From: Morella rubra
Lineage: Eukaryota > Streptophyta > Magnoliopsida > Fagales > Myricaceae
Assembly (NCBI GenBank): GCA_003952965.2
Contig: CM025850.1
Location: 3,752,746 to 3,816,745 of the forward strand
DNA length: 64,000 bases
Direction: 5' to 3'
In this document: positions 34,691 to 47,804 of the stretch, piece by piece
Position numbering within the stretch: the stretch's first letter is position 1
Layout: each line of letters begins with the position of its first letter
Position numbers and translations under genes: made by a program
The notes under the pieces: model-generated
The model's input: the letters and a program-made list of their open reading frames with translations, nothing else
The model's database searches: none
What the model was told of the DNA's origin: nothing

Positions 34691-34950
34691 CGCATCCTTA
34701 AAAGAGTTCTTTCGAAAATTCCAAAGAGAAGGATGACTTTTTCCCTGCCCTTTGCCCTGACCCTGCCCCCGATAGACGTAGCCCTTTTTCTCTAAATTTA
34801 GAAGAAGAAAAAAAGCTACGTCTAGTCTCCCTATCCCGTTTTACTTCGATTGGCCCGAGTCTTGCTCAAGTTAATTAATTCAAGCTAACTAGCAGTCAGA
34901 CTGCAAAATTATTTTTGCCACCGAAGGGCTTTGGATAGATGGGGTCCAAG

Positions 34951-35920
34951 GGGCGGAGGCAGGGGCGGGCGGGGGCCACTGCCCCCCGCCCGCCACCACC
35001 ACCCAAAGAATTTTACAAAACCTGATCTCTTGATCATCTTTTGACGTTTGACCTCTAACATTTTGAAAATCCCTCCTCCCTTGGTCTATTTAAAAAATTC
35101 TAAAAGTTTCCATTTAGACCCTTAAATTTATAAATCATACTTTTTCTTGACTCTTTTTTAAAGAAGTTATTTAAAAAAAAAAATTATTGGCTCCCAAAAA
35201 ACAATTAAACTCTTTAATTAAATGAATTTTATTAAGTATAAATGCACCCATAGGGGGTAACATAAAATTTTAAATTAGTAACTAAAATAAAGAAAGTTAA
35301 AAATTAGTCAATTTAGTAAAGTTTCGTAAAAAATACGTCCATCCCCGTCTCTTTTACAAACAGTATATGCTAGTCAATATTAACTACAGCATACTATATG
35401 TCCAAATAGACCATGTAGTTTACTAACATATGCCGTTATTAAAAGAGATGAAAATAGGCAGAATGACGTGTTTTTAACAAAAACTTACCATATAAATTAT
35501 TTTGCAACTTTCTTACATCATGGACTAATTATTATTGTCTTATATCATAGGGACTGTGAGTGCATTTATGTCATTTTATTATAACAATTATTTTTAATGA
35601 GTTTTTGAATATTGAAATTCAAATTTGGTTCCAAATATAAGAACTTACAATTTTTCTTAGAACTTAATAGATAAGTTTATTTTTTAAAAAAATTATAAAT
35701 ATATTTTGCACCACGCATCATATATAATTTTCTCCGCACCTTCTATGAGTCCTTTTAATCCCTTCTTGCACTTATGAAAGATGAGTGCTATGTTATAGAC
35801 ATGTTTGATAATATTTTCATTGTAAATCTTGACTAACATTTGTAATTTTTTTTAAGAAGTATTTGTTCTTTAAGTAAAAAAAATTAGTTCCCCCTCCCAA
35901 AGATTAAATCCTAACTCCGC
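34951..35920. mobile_element. Non-autonomous hAT-like element, copy 2
   Basis: Same ends as copy 1. The left-end hairpin is stronger here: GGCGGGCGGGGGC, CACT, then GCCCCCCGCCCGCC at 34966-34996. Some inner stretches are shorter than in copy 1. Confidence 0.6.
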
Positions 35921-37200
35921 TAGTCATGGTTACAACTAAAATAAAATAATTTTGAGATCAATCAAAATAGAGCAGAATTTAACGATACATTGATCAGAGA
36001 GTTATATTAATATATATAAGATAAAAAGGCCTATAAACCACCACAAAACATCAGCTGCAGCTTAGTTGTTTGCTGCGTGTAGACAGTAGAACTGCCACCA
36101 TGGTCCACCGTGCATCCCGTCGACATCTGATATTCCAACTAATGTGACTGAATATAATTTAAATAATAAAATATATATCTTTATTAGTTTAAATTTTTAG
36201 AATAAATATTATAGAAGCGTTACCAATAGTTCAAAATATATAAAATTTGATTAAATAAGAAGTGAAAGTCAAGTCTTGAATTTCAGAAATGCTCCATCTT
36301 ATATAATATTTATTTAAAATAGGATAGAGTGTATAATTAATTTTGGAATTTAGAATCTTGACTTTAAGAGTATGTGAAATTACTAATTTATTTTAAAAGG
36401 TTAAGGTGATAGAAAGAGATAAATTTATAATTTAAATTAATTATTGAGAAAATAGTGGCAAGAGCTTGAATTAATAATTTTAATTAATGCTTTTGTTTAG
36501 CATGTAACTTGATTACCTCTAAAGGAAAAGTTTTGTAAGTGAGAAAACACATGTTTCTACTCATTGTACGTCAAAAAAATAATTACATGCGTCGCGTCGT
36601 TTAATAAATATATACTTTTTTTTCCATGGCAATTACGGACTTTCATTTCACTTTCAGGGACACAGAAGGGGTGCTGAATATAGTCGGGGTTCTAGGGCCG
36701 GTAACAACACAAAGAGGCATAAAGTCTATTACATCATAAAAAAAGGCCCAAAGGACCCATAAACCGGCAGGCCTTAAAGGATAGTAATAACTGGGACCGA
36801 AGGGCCCACACATCCTACCCGGGTCCACAGATACCCGCCTCTTATATTCCCATTCAATTGGTTGATATGTTTACGGACTTTGGATTGTTGTCTTAATTTT
36901 GGGCTCCGCGGATTTTTAAATGCAAGCCGGGTTGTTGCTTTGACCGGGGAATTATGAATGTGTGTTTTTCTTATTAGATTCGATCAGATAAGGAATACGT
37001 CCCTTTAAGTTTGTTAATATAGAAGAACTGAGCAATGCTTCTTGGGTTGGGGCTCAAAATTCACAAAAATTTATATGGTCCCGTCTGCGGGCGGAAAATC
37101 TTGCAAAGGATTCCAACCAACAGAAAACAACATGCATAAAATCAACTAATTTGATCGGAAGAGCCAAAAGTAGACTAAACAACGAGCTAGAATTAGAAAG

Positions 37201-38064
37201 AGAGGTAGGGGGCATTAAATAGATTGAAGAGAGAATGAGAAGAGACTAAAGAGGAAAAATATACAGAGTTGCGTGGCTCTGAACATAACCTACTTCCGCA
37301 AAGAAAGGGAGTAAACATGCTTCCAAAACTTCATGGTGAAGAGTGAAAACCAAGCAAGATATAGAAGCTAACTATGCCTTGCCCTTTATACGTTGAGCAG
37401 GAATCATTACTAACAGATGAGGATATTGTTGTTTTAGAACAGCAGAATCTGTATTCAAATGAGCATGCGCTTTTTACTGCCTAGTCTGTTGCTGCTGCAG
37501 CCATCAACCAAATGATTCAGTGTAGAATTGAACTCCAAAAGGAACAACTGGCAAAAGACTTGAGACAAATTTTGTGTGTTAGAAGTCATGTCAATCTCCG
37601 TGACCTGATTAGACATTGATCACGAAAAAGCTCAATTAGCCAAATTATTAAGTCTTTCCTCATGCATTTCAGCAGTGTTTAAAATGCTTTATCCTTGTAA
37701 TAATAACATCTTAGTTCCAAAGCCCTTGAAACCGCAATATGAGAACAAAACCCCTGAAGAAATAAGCCTTCAGATTATAAAAGATCGACCATCCTGGCCA
37801 AAGTCAAATTACCACTTCTTGTTTTTGTAAAATACAATCAAACTGTATAAAGCTGCAGTAAACACGTTCAAGTTTAGCTAATTAGTTGGAATTCACCAGC
37901 TAATGCAAATCTTAGGCATGAAAACTTGGTTAGTGAGCCACATGATGTGGAGGATTTCGAATTACATACAACAGAACTACTAAATTTATCATGACAATCC
38001 TGCGGCTTAGAGATGCATAACTTATCTTCCAGTGAAACTGCAAGCCAGTTGAACGCTCCAAGAC
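37201..38064. other. 3' flank of NLR fragment C
   Basis: Duplicated with 51770-52615 downstream of NLR D. No gene of its own recognised; the short - strand frame at 37874-38068 is also open in the D copy, but I see no family resemblance. Confidence 0.55.
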
Positions 38065-39258
38065 TCACCCTTGCAGACGCTTCAACAAGTCTGAGTCACC
38101 AAGCTTGTATATTTGGTACCTTTCTCCTTTAATCCTATATCTCAATCGGATAGTAGTTAATGTCTTGACTTTCCAATAATCTTGGCCTCCATCTGGTAGC
38201 AAACTAAGCACAAATTCTCTCTGCATTTCGGAAAGTCTAAAGTTTTGAGGTTTTCCAGGTGCTGGATTCCAGAGGGTATCTCCTTCAACTGGGGCACGGC
38301 CCAATCTCTAGTTTTTCAAGAAGGGGCAATGCTCCTCTGTCTATCTTTGCCATCTGCAATCTGTCCAACTTTCTGAGTGTCAGTTTTTTGAGTTTTCGAA
38401 AACACCTTGCTTGAAATGCAGGTGTTCCCCAGCATGGCCCTGATTGAGGAAAAGATTAGTGAAACTAGGCAAAGCATGGATGCACTTTAGTGAACCTTCC
38501 ACTAAGTCTGAGAAAAATAAACCTAAAGTGACTAGATTTTGAAGCTCCGGAATCCAGTTGGGCAACTTCTCCAATCGTCCCCTTAGAATGACATGCTCTA
38601 AAAACTGAGGTGGAGATGAGCTGCATTGTAAATCTAGAATCTCATCTTCACTGATTGAGCTTACGGGCAAAATTTTAAGGTGGTTCATGTTTTTCATGGA
38701 GGCACACAGAACCTTCCCATTTTCTGCAAGACATATTTGAGACACACAAGAACGTCAATTGCCTCAACTTTCCTAGCTCTTTGAGCAGACCGACACCATC
38801 ATGATTTGCCTCCACAAGTGTTAGAGTCTGCAGCTCACTTAAACATCCAACCCCATTGTGTATTTTCACTCTTTGCATCGAGTACAAACTACTTTTAATT
38901 TCCAAGTCATAGTAATGGGCCAAAAGATGTCTCAGCTTATAGAGCCCAAGTATCTCAATTGGTAGCTCACGCACCGGAGTTTCCATGACATTTAATGTTT
39001 GCAGGTTCTGTAGCCTACCCACTGACTTTGGAATCATCTTTACTTTCGTATTCCTCAAACTTAAGTGATTCAAATGGAACAAATTCGCCGCTTCCTTAGG
39101 AAGATGATATATCGGAGCATCTTCAAAATCCAACACTTTAAAAGCTTGAACTGTTTGAATAGTTTATCCATGAAAGTCGCAGGCATTTGATTTAGGCCGA
39201 AAAGGAAAAAACAACGAACCCCAGAGTAGTCAGTAGTCTCTAAAATATTTTCTCTAGT
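38065..39258 (-). pseudogene. NLR fragment C, LRR region only
   Basis: Three consecutive - strand frames: 39136-38675 (LDFEDAPIYHLPKEAANLFH), 38745-38380 and 38304-38065 (ending DSDLLKRLQG, then TGA). Together they equal the LRR half of copy D, with single-base frame breaks at about 38727 and between 38300 and 38400. Similarity to D stops abruptly near 39258, just upstream of the LRRs, so the CC and NB-ARC domains are missing. It cannot signal as an NLR. Directly after the stop lies GGTGAGT, a splice-donor-like sequence shared with D. Confidence 0.88.
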
Positions 39259-39479
39259 GAACTTGATAGTTTAAGGCTCAATATACAAGTGACCGAACCG
39301 AGATACAATAGTTTTTCGTTGATTCTGATCTAACGGTAAGCGAACTCTGATCAAATTTCGAGTGATTCACAGACATTACCGCTCTGACTTCGCGTTAGTA
39401 AACTATAAACATACTTTAATCAAACCTTAAACATTCCCAGACAATCATATATAAATTGGTTGCTAAGAGGCAGGTCTGA

Positions 39480-42400
39480 GGGCCTTCCGAATGGTTGTCA
39501 GCTAGCTTATTCTGGGAAATGAAGAAATCCAATTTATTTTGAAAAGTACAAATAAAAATAGAGGAGAGTCTGTTGCACAAAAGAGACGATGTAGAATGCA
39601 GGAAGATGGAGACAATCATATATCTATCTTGCTAATCGAGGTTCCACGTCATCAGGTATGACAATGTTGATAGTCAAGCTTCAGTGATTGGATTTGTTAT
39701 CGAAAAAATGCTTATTTGTTTCCAAAACAGTTTGAGAAACCCATGATCAGCAACCTATGGCAGCTATCCACTGAGGCTTTCAGAATCATCATCTGATGCC
39801 AGCAACAGCTAAGAATCTACTGCAGTTTGCATCACTCTGTCAGTTTCCTTTACCTGCATTTTAGGATAGTTAAAATCAGTGTGCATGAACAATGGCATAA
39901 GATACTGGACAGTATTTACATAGCGTTATTTCTCAGAGGGATCAGGACACCGTTAAGAGAGGAAAGCCCTATTTTTCCCTTTAAATTGCCTCAGGAAGCA
40001 CCTCACCATGTTAGCCACCCCCTTTTAGCCATTGAAGACACCTAGGTAGAAAACAAATCATTCTCAAACCTTATATATTTCCCAAGTCAAGGACACGCGT
40101 TTCATATAGACAAGGCTCCTAGAGGGTAAACTCTCTATCCACTGTACGTTTAAGAGAAGAAAAACAAAAAACAAAAAAGGAAGTTGCACAGTTTAACAGT
40201 TTGAATGTAGTAAAATTTCCTCCAACTTTAGCTTAGGTTTAAAATTTTGACCTGCTAATGCAAGCAACAAGATCAGGTAAGTCAGCTACATCCTCTGAAC
40301 AATTTCATCATTATATATCAAGGGGGAAAAATCGAGAACATTTTCCATTGACAATGCTTTGGATTGAAGTCGTTTACCTCGTTTGAGGCGCATGGCAGTC
40401 GGAGCCTGCAGGACATACCCTTGGAAGAGCTTCAACAAATCTGAGTCACCTAGTTTGAATATGTGATACCGCTCTCCTTCAATACGATACCGTAAACGGA
40501 CAGTAGTTACTTTCTTGACTTTCCAAAAATCTCGGCCACCCGGTTGCATACCAAGCACAAATTCTGCCTCCATATCATATAAGTCCAGTGTACTGAGGCT
40601 TTTAAGGTGCTGGATCCCAGAGGGTACCTCCTTCAGCTGCGGGCATGGTCCGATTTCCAGTTCCTGAAGAAGAGGCAATGCTTCTGTGTCTATTTTCAGC
40701 ATCCTTAACCCATCCAACTTTCGAAGTCTGAGCTTCTTGAGTTTTTGAAAGCTACCTTCCTCGAAATGCAGTTCTTCCCCATCAAAGCCTTGATAGAGGT
40801 AAAGAACACTTAAATTAGGTAGAGCCTGGAGGCGTTTGAGTGGATCTTCTACTAACCTTGAGAACTTCAGAACTAATGTGGCCAGATTCTGAAGCTCCAG
40901 AATCCAGTTGGGTAACTTCTCTAACCGCCCCTCCATCGTTACAATCCCTAAAAACTGAGGCGGAGATGAAATGGATTGTAAATCCAGAACCTCATCCTCT
41001 CTGATTGAACTTGCAAACAAGAACCTAAGGTGGTCCATATTCTGCAGGGAGGCACACAGAGCCCTCCCATCTTCTGCAGTCAACTTTGAAACGCCCAACA
41101 CCCTCAATTGCCGCAATTGTCCCAGCTCCTTGAATAGACCAGCTCCATGATGATTTGCCTCCAAAAGCGTTAGCGTTTGTAAGTCCTTCAGACATCCAAT
41201 CCCCCGGTGTATCTTCACTCCTTGCATTGACTGCAAACTGGTTTCCATTTCCAAGTCATAATAGTGGGCCAAAAGATGTCTCAGCTTATGAAGCCGAAAT
41301 ATCTCGACTGGTAGCTCGCGCACTGGGGTTTCATTAATACTTAACGTCTGTAGGTTCTGCAGCCTGCCCACCGATTTCGGAAGTACCTTCACTTTTGTCC
41401 TCCTCAAACTGAGGTGTTTTAAGTGGAATAAATCCCCCACCTCTTCCGGAAGATGATCGATTAGAGAATCTTCAAATTCAACAAGTTTCAAAAGCTTGAA
41501 CTTTGTGAACAATTTAACAGTTAACGATCTGGGCATTTCATTCATGCTGAAAAAGAAAATAGAACGAACCGAGAACACTCCAAGGCCTGTAAATCATTTT
41601 CTCCAACGTCGTGGATTGATAGGCACCGACTACTTCCATTGAAAGTTGAGTCGTTGTCTTCCAGAACGTGACAGAAATTCAGCTCCCCAGCCTTTGATAG
41701 GATGATTTCACGCAAAAGATCGTGGATTCTGTACTTTCGGAGTACCTCATAATCTAGCTCTCCGAATGACGGTTGGATCAAGTTTCTTTGGACGAGCTCC
41801 ATTAAGTATTCTTCCGCTACCTGTTCCTGTTGTTTGCCCTTCTTTCCTTTAATAAAGCCCTCAGTTACCCATAGCCGGAATAGTCTTGAATCAGCGATTG
41901 AGTAGTCCTCTGGAAAGACACCAAAGTACAGGAAGCAAGGCTTGAGGTAGCAAGGCAAATCATTATAACTGAGAGAGAGAATGTTTGTAATACTTGTGAG
42001 GTGGGGATTACTTTCTAGCTCGGAGCTGAGGCTGTCGTGCAACTTTTGCCACTCCAGGGAAACCTTCTCCTTGGTGGACAGAAGACCGCCTACGGCCACA
42101 ATTGCAAGAGGCAGGCCTTCGCATTTTCTCACTATGTCGAGCGCCAACCCCATTAACTCTCCAGGGCAACACCCTTGGAACTGATCGGGCTGAAATGCTT
42201 TTCTGCAGAACAATTCCCAAGCCTTTTCTTGAGGCAGAGGTTGTACCTTGTAAACCAGATCCAGTGAAGATTCTTTACAGGAAACGCCAACGTGATCGTT
42301 ACGTGTTGTGATGATTATCCTGCTGCCTCTGTTATTCCGTGGCAATGAATGTTTCACCACTTCCCAGAACTCTATCTTCCAGACGTCGTCAAAAACCACG

Positions 42401-44637
42401 AGACACCTCTCCTGTTGCAAATATTGCCTCAGCTGGCTAATTAATGCGATCTCGTCTACCATCTCTAGATACGTCGGAGCCACGGTCTCTTGTGCCTGGT
42501 AGAGTTGCTTTGACATGGCCATGAGTATCTTCTGCATGTTGTATGACTGAGAGACAGTGATCCAAACACGGCAGTCAAACCATCCCTTCACCGCTTCATT
42601 CTCATATACTTTCCTCGCAAGAGTGGTCTTACCAATACCACCCATGCCCACTATAGAAATCACCGACCGGCGAGTCGCTCCCGATACCAACCAGCTTACT
42701 AGTTCATCCCTCGTAGAATCGATACCCACAACTTCACCTTCCTCAACGAAAAGGGAACCGACACGAGGGTCATGCCATGATTCATCATTCATTGCACCGC
42801 CACTTGATTCTTGTTGTGATGAAGTAAAGCCATATCTTTCACTACGTTCCTTGATTTCACAAACCGATAATTTGATATCCTGAATCTTGTGGCTACCTCA
42901 TGACGCGGTTTCAGTTTCGTCATCAAGCGACCAGTTTTCCGGAGGAAAGAGGGAAACCATACTGATCACGACGACGCTGTGCGACGTGAAGAATGTACTC
43001 ATCTACAACATCTTCAATACGATAGGCTACCTCCCTCACCTGTTTCACCCACGCTTTCACCCCATAGCGGACGTCTCCTTTCCCTACTCTTCCTTCTGCG
43101 TCCTTCAGAAAACACTCAATGCTCTCCAGTTCATCTTTAATACTCTCGACTTCCTTGTGGACACCCCTTAGCAGTTTGGATTCTTGAGTGAGAGACTCGA
43201 TTAACTTGTTGATGACAAGGGTCACGGCTATATCTGTCATTGTTCCCTCTCCGATCTAACCTGGTGAACAATATTGATCACACCCTAGCTAGCAAAGAAT
43301 TCTGCTTCAAAGTTTACGGCCATATGCATGCATTACCACATATGTACGTACTCATACTAGCTAATAGCAGTTTTCATATCGATCGGCAGGTGATCAGTAA
43401 GAGCCAAGTCAAGTCGTAGTTCTTCCCTGGAGATCCACTACCTTGGCAATTTTGTTCGTTTACGGCAGTTAATCTTGACTAATTAGTACTAAAATAAGAG
43501 TAGAATCAATAAAAGTCGGTTGAAAACTTGCACAATCACTCGAGGGTAATGTATCAGATTTGCAAGAGGCCTATGAGGATGATGGTGCACCCTTCAGATA
43601 GCTACCAGCCTACCTCATTGGGAAAGTGCATGGCAGCTGAGTCCATTGGAGAGGTAATTAATGGTATCTTTGACGCTTATTATGATGTTCTTCGAAAGCT
43701 TAACAATCTACTTCGGATTTCTCATGAGATGAGTGTCAACGATGTGGGTCACAGCAAAAGAAAAGAACAAGATTAACGTAGAAATAAAGAAACCATGGGA
43801 GATTGGCGCGCGACAAGACGAGGGAGAGGCTGAGAGCAGTTGGAATTTTGACCCGGAAACCAAAATGCACGTGCTAGATTAACGAGGGGTTGGCGACAGA
43901 GATCATAACACATACCTTAAGCTGTTGATTTTCTGCCAACCCCTCTTTTTCTTGATAAAACATATGATTGCAAGCCTTATAAGATCAAACCACAGTTCAA
44001 AATAAAAGTCGAAAAAAAGTTCATAAATGAACCTAAAATCTTGGTCAGGTCCAAAACGTTGTCCCTGCTCGAAGATCAACTCCTAGATCAATGCTAAAGG
44101 AAATCGAGCCTAAGAAGCACATAAGTTTAAAAAATGGACGAAATATTCTCGAGGTCAGGCACCTTTAAAGATACACTCATGAGGTAAAATGTACAGACGT
44201 TCGTTCTGGATGGCCCACTTGGCAAGTAGATATACTTGCCTTTAGAAATCCATTAATGGCTTAATGGAATCGAGGATTAATGTATTAATGGTGGAATGGA
44301 AGCCGCATGTTAAAGACTTTAATCTTCAAGTGAATCAAACCCAATGCATCACATACTTTGTTCTTAATTTCCTGAGACGACAAAGGCGATGACAATGGTT
44401 GTGGCTTTATCCCTGTCTGCGGTCTACAGATTCGGTGCCCAATTGAATAGAGTGGGCTTTGAATTTCTCTTCTGCTGTCAATCGGTTCTTCCTCTAGATA
44501 TCAGTCAGCACCTGATCACCTTGGTAGTCAATCTTGCTTGTTTAAAAATAACCAGGTGTGATTATGTCTCTTCCATCCATACAATCACCGACATAACCTG
44601 TTAGATTAGAGGCTCATTAAAATAACCGCTGCTTTGA
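39480..44637 (+). repeat. Segmental duplication carrying NLR B (pairs with 25815-31525)
   Basis: Same content and order as duplicate A without the 493-bp MITE. The gene bodies are very similar base by base. Confidence 0.92.
40286..43240 (-). pseudogene. CC-NBS-LRR immune receptor B, full length with three single-base frame breaks
   Basis: Near-identical paralogue of A: same start (MTDIAVTLV at 43240), same P-loop, kinase-2, GLPL, IHD and LRRs, and the same stop (EIVQRM). Expected length is 985 aa once the breaks are discounted. Single bases are missing at about 42946-42952 and 42886-42892 (end of the coiled coil) and at about 41569 (NB-ARC to LRR junction), all of them sites where A is intact. 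The open pieces are 43240-42923, 42792-41542 and 41578-40286. The LRR part is uninterrupted, unlike A. As printed it is a pseudogene, but the pattern also fits scattered sequence errors in a working gene. Confidence 0.88.
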
Positions 44638-45364
44638 TCGAAGACTTCACTGCACCCCAAAACGTCCCTACTATTCCGTGTGGTTGACCTGTGGATCTTA
44701 CGTTCCTTTTCCTACAAAAATATTTAGGAAAGGACAGTTTAGAGAAATTTACCATTGCCAGAATAACTGGATCAAAGAGTAGCTAGAGGGGTGGGGTTCT
44801 GTCTATAATATGGCTTCAAAAGCCATTACTACAGAGTACAGAGCATCCCCATCTCGAAGAACGTGTTCAAATTAGTACACAAGCGCACAGTTTCAGGCTG
44901 AAGCAAACCAACTCCCAGGGAAAAAGAATCTATGTTAGCATCACCCCAAAAATTAACGATTACATAGAAACCTCTTACGGTCTTTAGAAAGATCGCTTAC
45001 TGCCATGTTAAGGAAAATTTTTAACAAAATTTGCAAAAGAACATTTAAAATTTCAAAAAAACATATACAAATACATATATCTTTTCTCAAAAGCTCAACA
45101 ACTTTTCACACAAATTTTAATATCTTTTCAAAAAATATTCTAGCAAATTTTATCTCTTCATACTTTTTTTACCTAATTCTAATATTTTTTTATTAAAATT
45201 ACATCAAATCATCTCTCTCTATATTTTTTATAAACTTAAATAAAATTAAATATCTTTAAAACTTTTCAACAATTTACACAAAAATCTATAAAATTCTAAT
45301 CTATATAAGTTTCACAATTCTATCAAAATCTTAAAAATCCTATAATTTTTTTTTAATAAAACGA
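44638..45364. other. Spacer after duplicate B
   Basis: No gene. About 45005-45360 is very AT-rich with A/T-run structure like the interior of the MITEs in this window; ends not resolved. Confidence 0.5.
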
Positions 45365-47130
45365 ACATCCCCAAGATAAGAGCAAGGAGCAAAGGGGAGG
45401 GAAAAATTCATCCTTCTCTCTAGAATTTTCAAAATAATTAGAAAAAAAAAGGACTACTTCTTCTACTAGGGTAGAAAAAGAAGTAGACGTAGCCCGTGTA
45501 CCGTTTACCGTCTTAATAGAGTTCTTTTGAAAATTCTAGGGACAAGGATGACTTTTTTCCCTCCCCCTTGCTCTGACCCCTGCCCCCAATAGATGGAGCC
45601 CTTTTTTACTAAATTTAAAAGTATAAATTAAAAAAAAAAGAGGCTGCTACGTCTAGTCTCCCAAATCCCAATCCCGTTTTACTTCGATTAGCCGAAGTCT
45701 TAAGTTAATTAATTCAAGCTAACTAGCTGTCGGACTGCAACATTATCTAGTTTTGCCACCGAAGGGCTTTGGATAGATGGGGTCCAAGGGGCGGAGGCGG
45801 AGGCAGGGACGGCCAGCGGGGGCCACTGCCCCCACCACCACCCAAAGAATTTTACAAAACCTGAACTCTTGATCATCTTTTCACCTTTGACCTCTAACAT
45901 TTTGAAAATCCCTCCTCCCTTGGTCTATTTAAAAAATTCTAAAAGTTTCTATTTTGACCCCCCTTAAATTTATAAATTATACTTTTTCCTTAACTTTTTT
46001 TAAAAGTAGTTATTTTTTATAAAAAAAATATTTTGGCTCCCAAAAAACAATTAAACTCTTTAGTTAAATAATTTTATTAGACGTAAATGCATCCACAGTA
46101 CATGTGATATAAAAATATTTTAAATTAGTCTATAAAGTAAAGAAAGTTTCAAATTAGTCCATATAATAAAGTTTTCATAAAAAACACGTCCTCCCGTCCA
46201 TCTCTGTCTCTTTTACTAACGGCGTATGTTAGTCAATACTAACCACAACGTGCTACGTAACCAAATAGACCCCGTAGTTTACTAGTATATGTCGTTAATA
46301 AAAGAGGCGAAGATAGACAGAAAAACGTGTTTTTAACGAAAATCTTTCCACAAGGAATAATTTGCAACTTTCTTTACTTTAGAGACTAATTTATAATTTT
46401 CATATACCACAAGTATTGTGGGTGCATTTATGCCATTTTATTATAACAAATGATTTTTAAATGAGTTTTTGAATATTGAAATTCAAAATTTGGTTCCAAA
46501 TTTAAGAACTTACAATTTTTCTTAGAGCTTAATAGATAGATTTATTCTTAAAAAAAAATTATAAATATATTTTGCACTACGCATCATATATAATTTTCTC
46601 CGGACCTTCTACGAGTCCTTTTAATCCCTTCTTACACTTTTGAGTTATGAAAGATGAGTGCTATGTTATAGACATGTTTGATGATATCTTCATTTTAAAT
46701 CTTGACTAACATTTGTAATTTTTTTTAAGAAGTATTTGAAATAATAATATTCTTTAAGCAAAAAAAAAAATTAATTCCCCCCTCCCCCAAAGATTAAATC
46801 CTACCTCCGCCACTCTTGGGTACAACTAAAATAACATAATTTTGAGAATCAATATAGAGCAAATTTTAACGATACATTGATCAGAGGGTTATATATATAA
46901 AGACAAAAAGGCCTATAAACCACCACAAAACCATCAGCTGCGTCTTAGTTGTTTGCTCTGTGTAGAACCGCCACCATGGTCCACCATGCATCCCGTTGAC
47001 ATCTGATGCTCCAAATAGTGTAAGTGAATATAATTTAAATAATAAAATATATATTTTTCTATAAGTTTAAATTTTTAGAATAAATATTATAGGAAAGTTA
47101 AAAAAAAGTTCAACTTAATATTTAATTAAA
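45365..47130 (+). repeat. Large TE-rich repeat block R3
   Basis: Third copy of the block. It starts with an inverted repeat: GGGGAGGGAAAAATTCATCC (about 45394) and its complement around 45541-45566, flanking AGAATTTTCAAAA and TTTTGAAAATTCT. Then comes the hAT-like element 45788-46811 and a truncated tail ending near 47130. No NLR follows directly; block R4 comes next. Confidence 0.8.
45788..46811. mobile_element. Non-autonomous hAT-like element, copy 3
   Basis: Ends GGGCGGAGGCGG and CCTACCTCCGCC. Same inner order as the other copies. Non-coding. Confidence 0.6.
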
Positions 47131-47529
47131 TAAAAAGTGCAAACTCTCAAATAATCTTTTTTTATTACAATTAACATAAAAATTCACTCAAATTATTTTT
47201 CTCTTCACCTTTCACCAACTCCTATAAAATTTTACTTTTCTCTCTTAACTTTTTCACAAATTCTTATAAAATTCTACTTTTTTTCACTACTTCTCACAAA
47301 ACTTAAAAAAACTCCAATCTCCTCAATTTTTACAACATTACCTAAATATTTGGGGGGACTTTTGCAAACTTTTGGGGGGACTTTTGCAAACTATAACTAG
47401 TGTAAATATTTAGTGAATGTTGTAAAAATAGAGGAGAAATGTAGTATTATTGGATAATTGTGTTTGCAAGCTAAAATTTTGAAATAATACTAAAATTTTA
47501 CCATAGTTTGCATTTGCAAACGCGTAAAT
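47131..47529. mobile_element. Partial Tourist-like MITE between R3 and R4
   Basis: Similar to the inside and right end of 34096-34690 (phrase GCAAGCTAAAATTTTGAAA, then GCATTTGCAAACGCG and AAACGCATCCTTAA). The left end is missing. A short phrase, CTTTTGCAAACT with GGGGGGA before it, is duplicated at 47352-47390. Confidence 0.6.
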
Positions 47530-47804
47530 TGTTAAAGTGTGGAAACGCATCCTTAATAGAGTTCTTTCGAAAATTCCAAAGAGAAGGATGACTTTTTCCC
47601 TACCCTTTGCTCTGACCCCCGCCCCATTAGACGTAGCCCTTTTTCTCTCAATTTAGAAGAAGAAGAAAAGCTACGTCTAGTCTCCCTATCCCGTTTTACT
47701 TCGATTAGCCCAAGTCTTGCTCAAGTTAATTAATTCAAGCTAACTAGCTGTCAGACTGCAACATTATTTTTGCCACCGAAGGGCTTTGGATAGATGGGGT
47801 CCAA

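Larger units (their letters stand above)
33941..37200 (+). repeat. Large TE-rich repeat block R2
   Basis: Second copy of the block described at 22196-25030, lying before NLR fragment C. It carries its own Tourist-like MITE (34096-34690) that R1 and R3 lack at this position, and the hAT-like element 34951-35920. The insertion site of the 19.4-kb transposon is empty here (about 36465-36490). Confidence 0.85.

Noticed and set aside
36643..36828. 61-aa - strand frame in R2
   Set aside because: Repeat-block sequence; other blocks do not keep it open.
43528..43776. 82-aa frame upstream of NLR B
   Set aside because: The duplicate at about 29950-30195 has small indels that break it, and no family is recognised.
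44389..44604. 71-aa frame in the NLR 5' flank
   Set aside because: The duplicate near 31280 has a base loss in it (CTTTACCC against CTTTATCCC), and it has no resemblance to known proteins.
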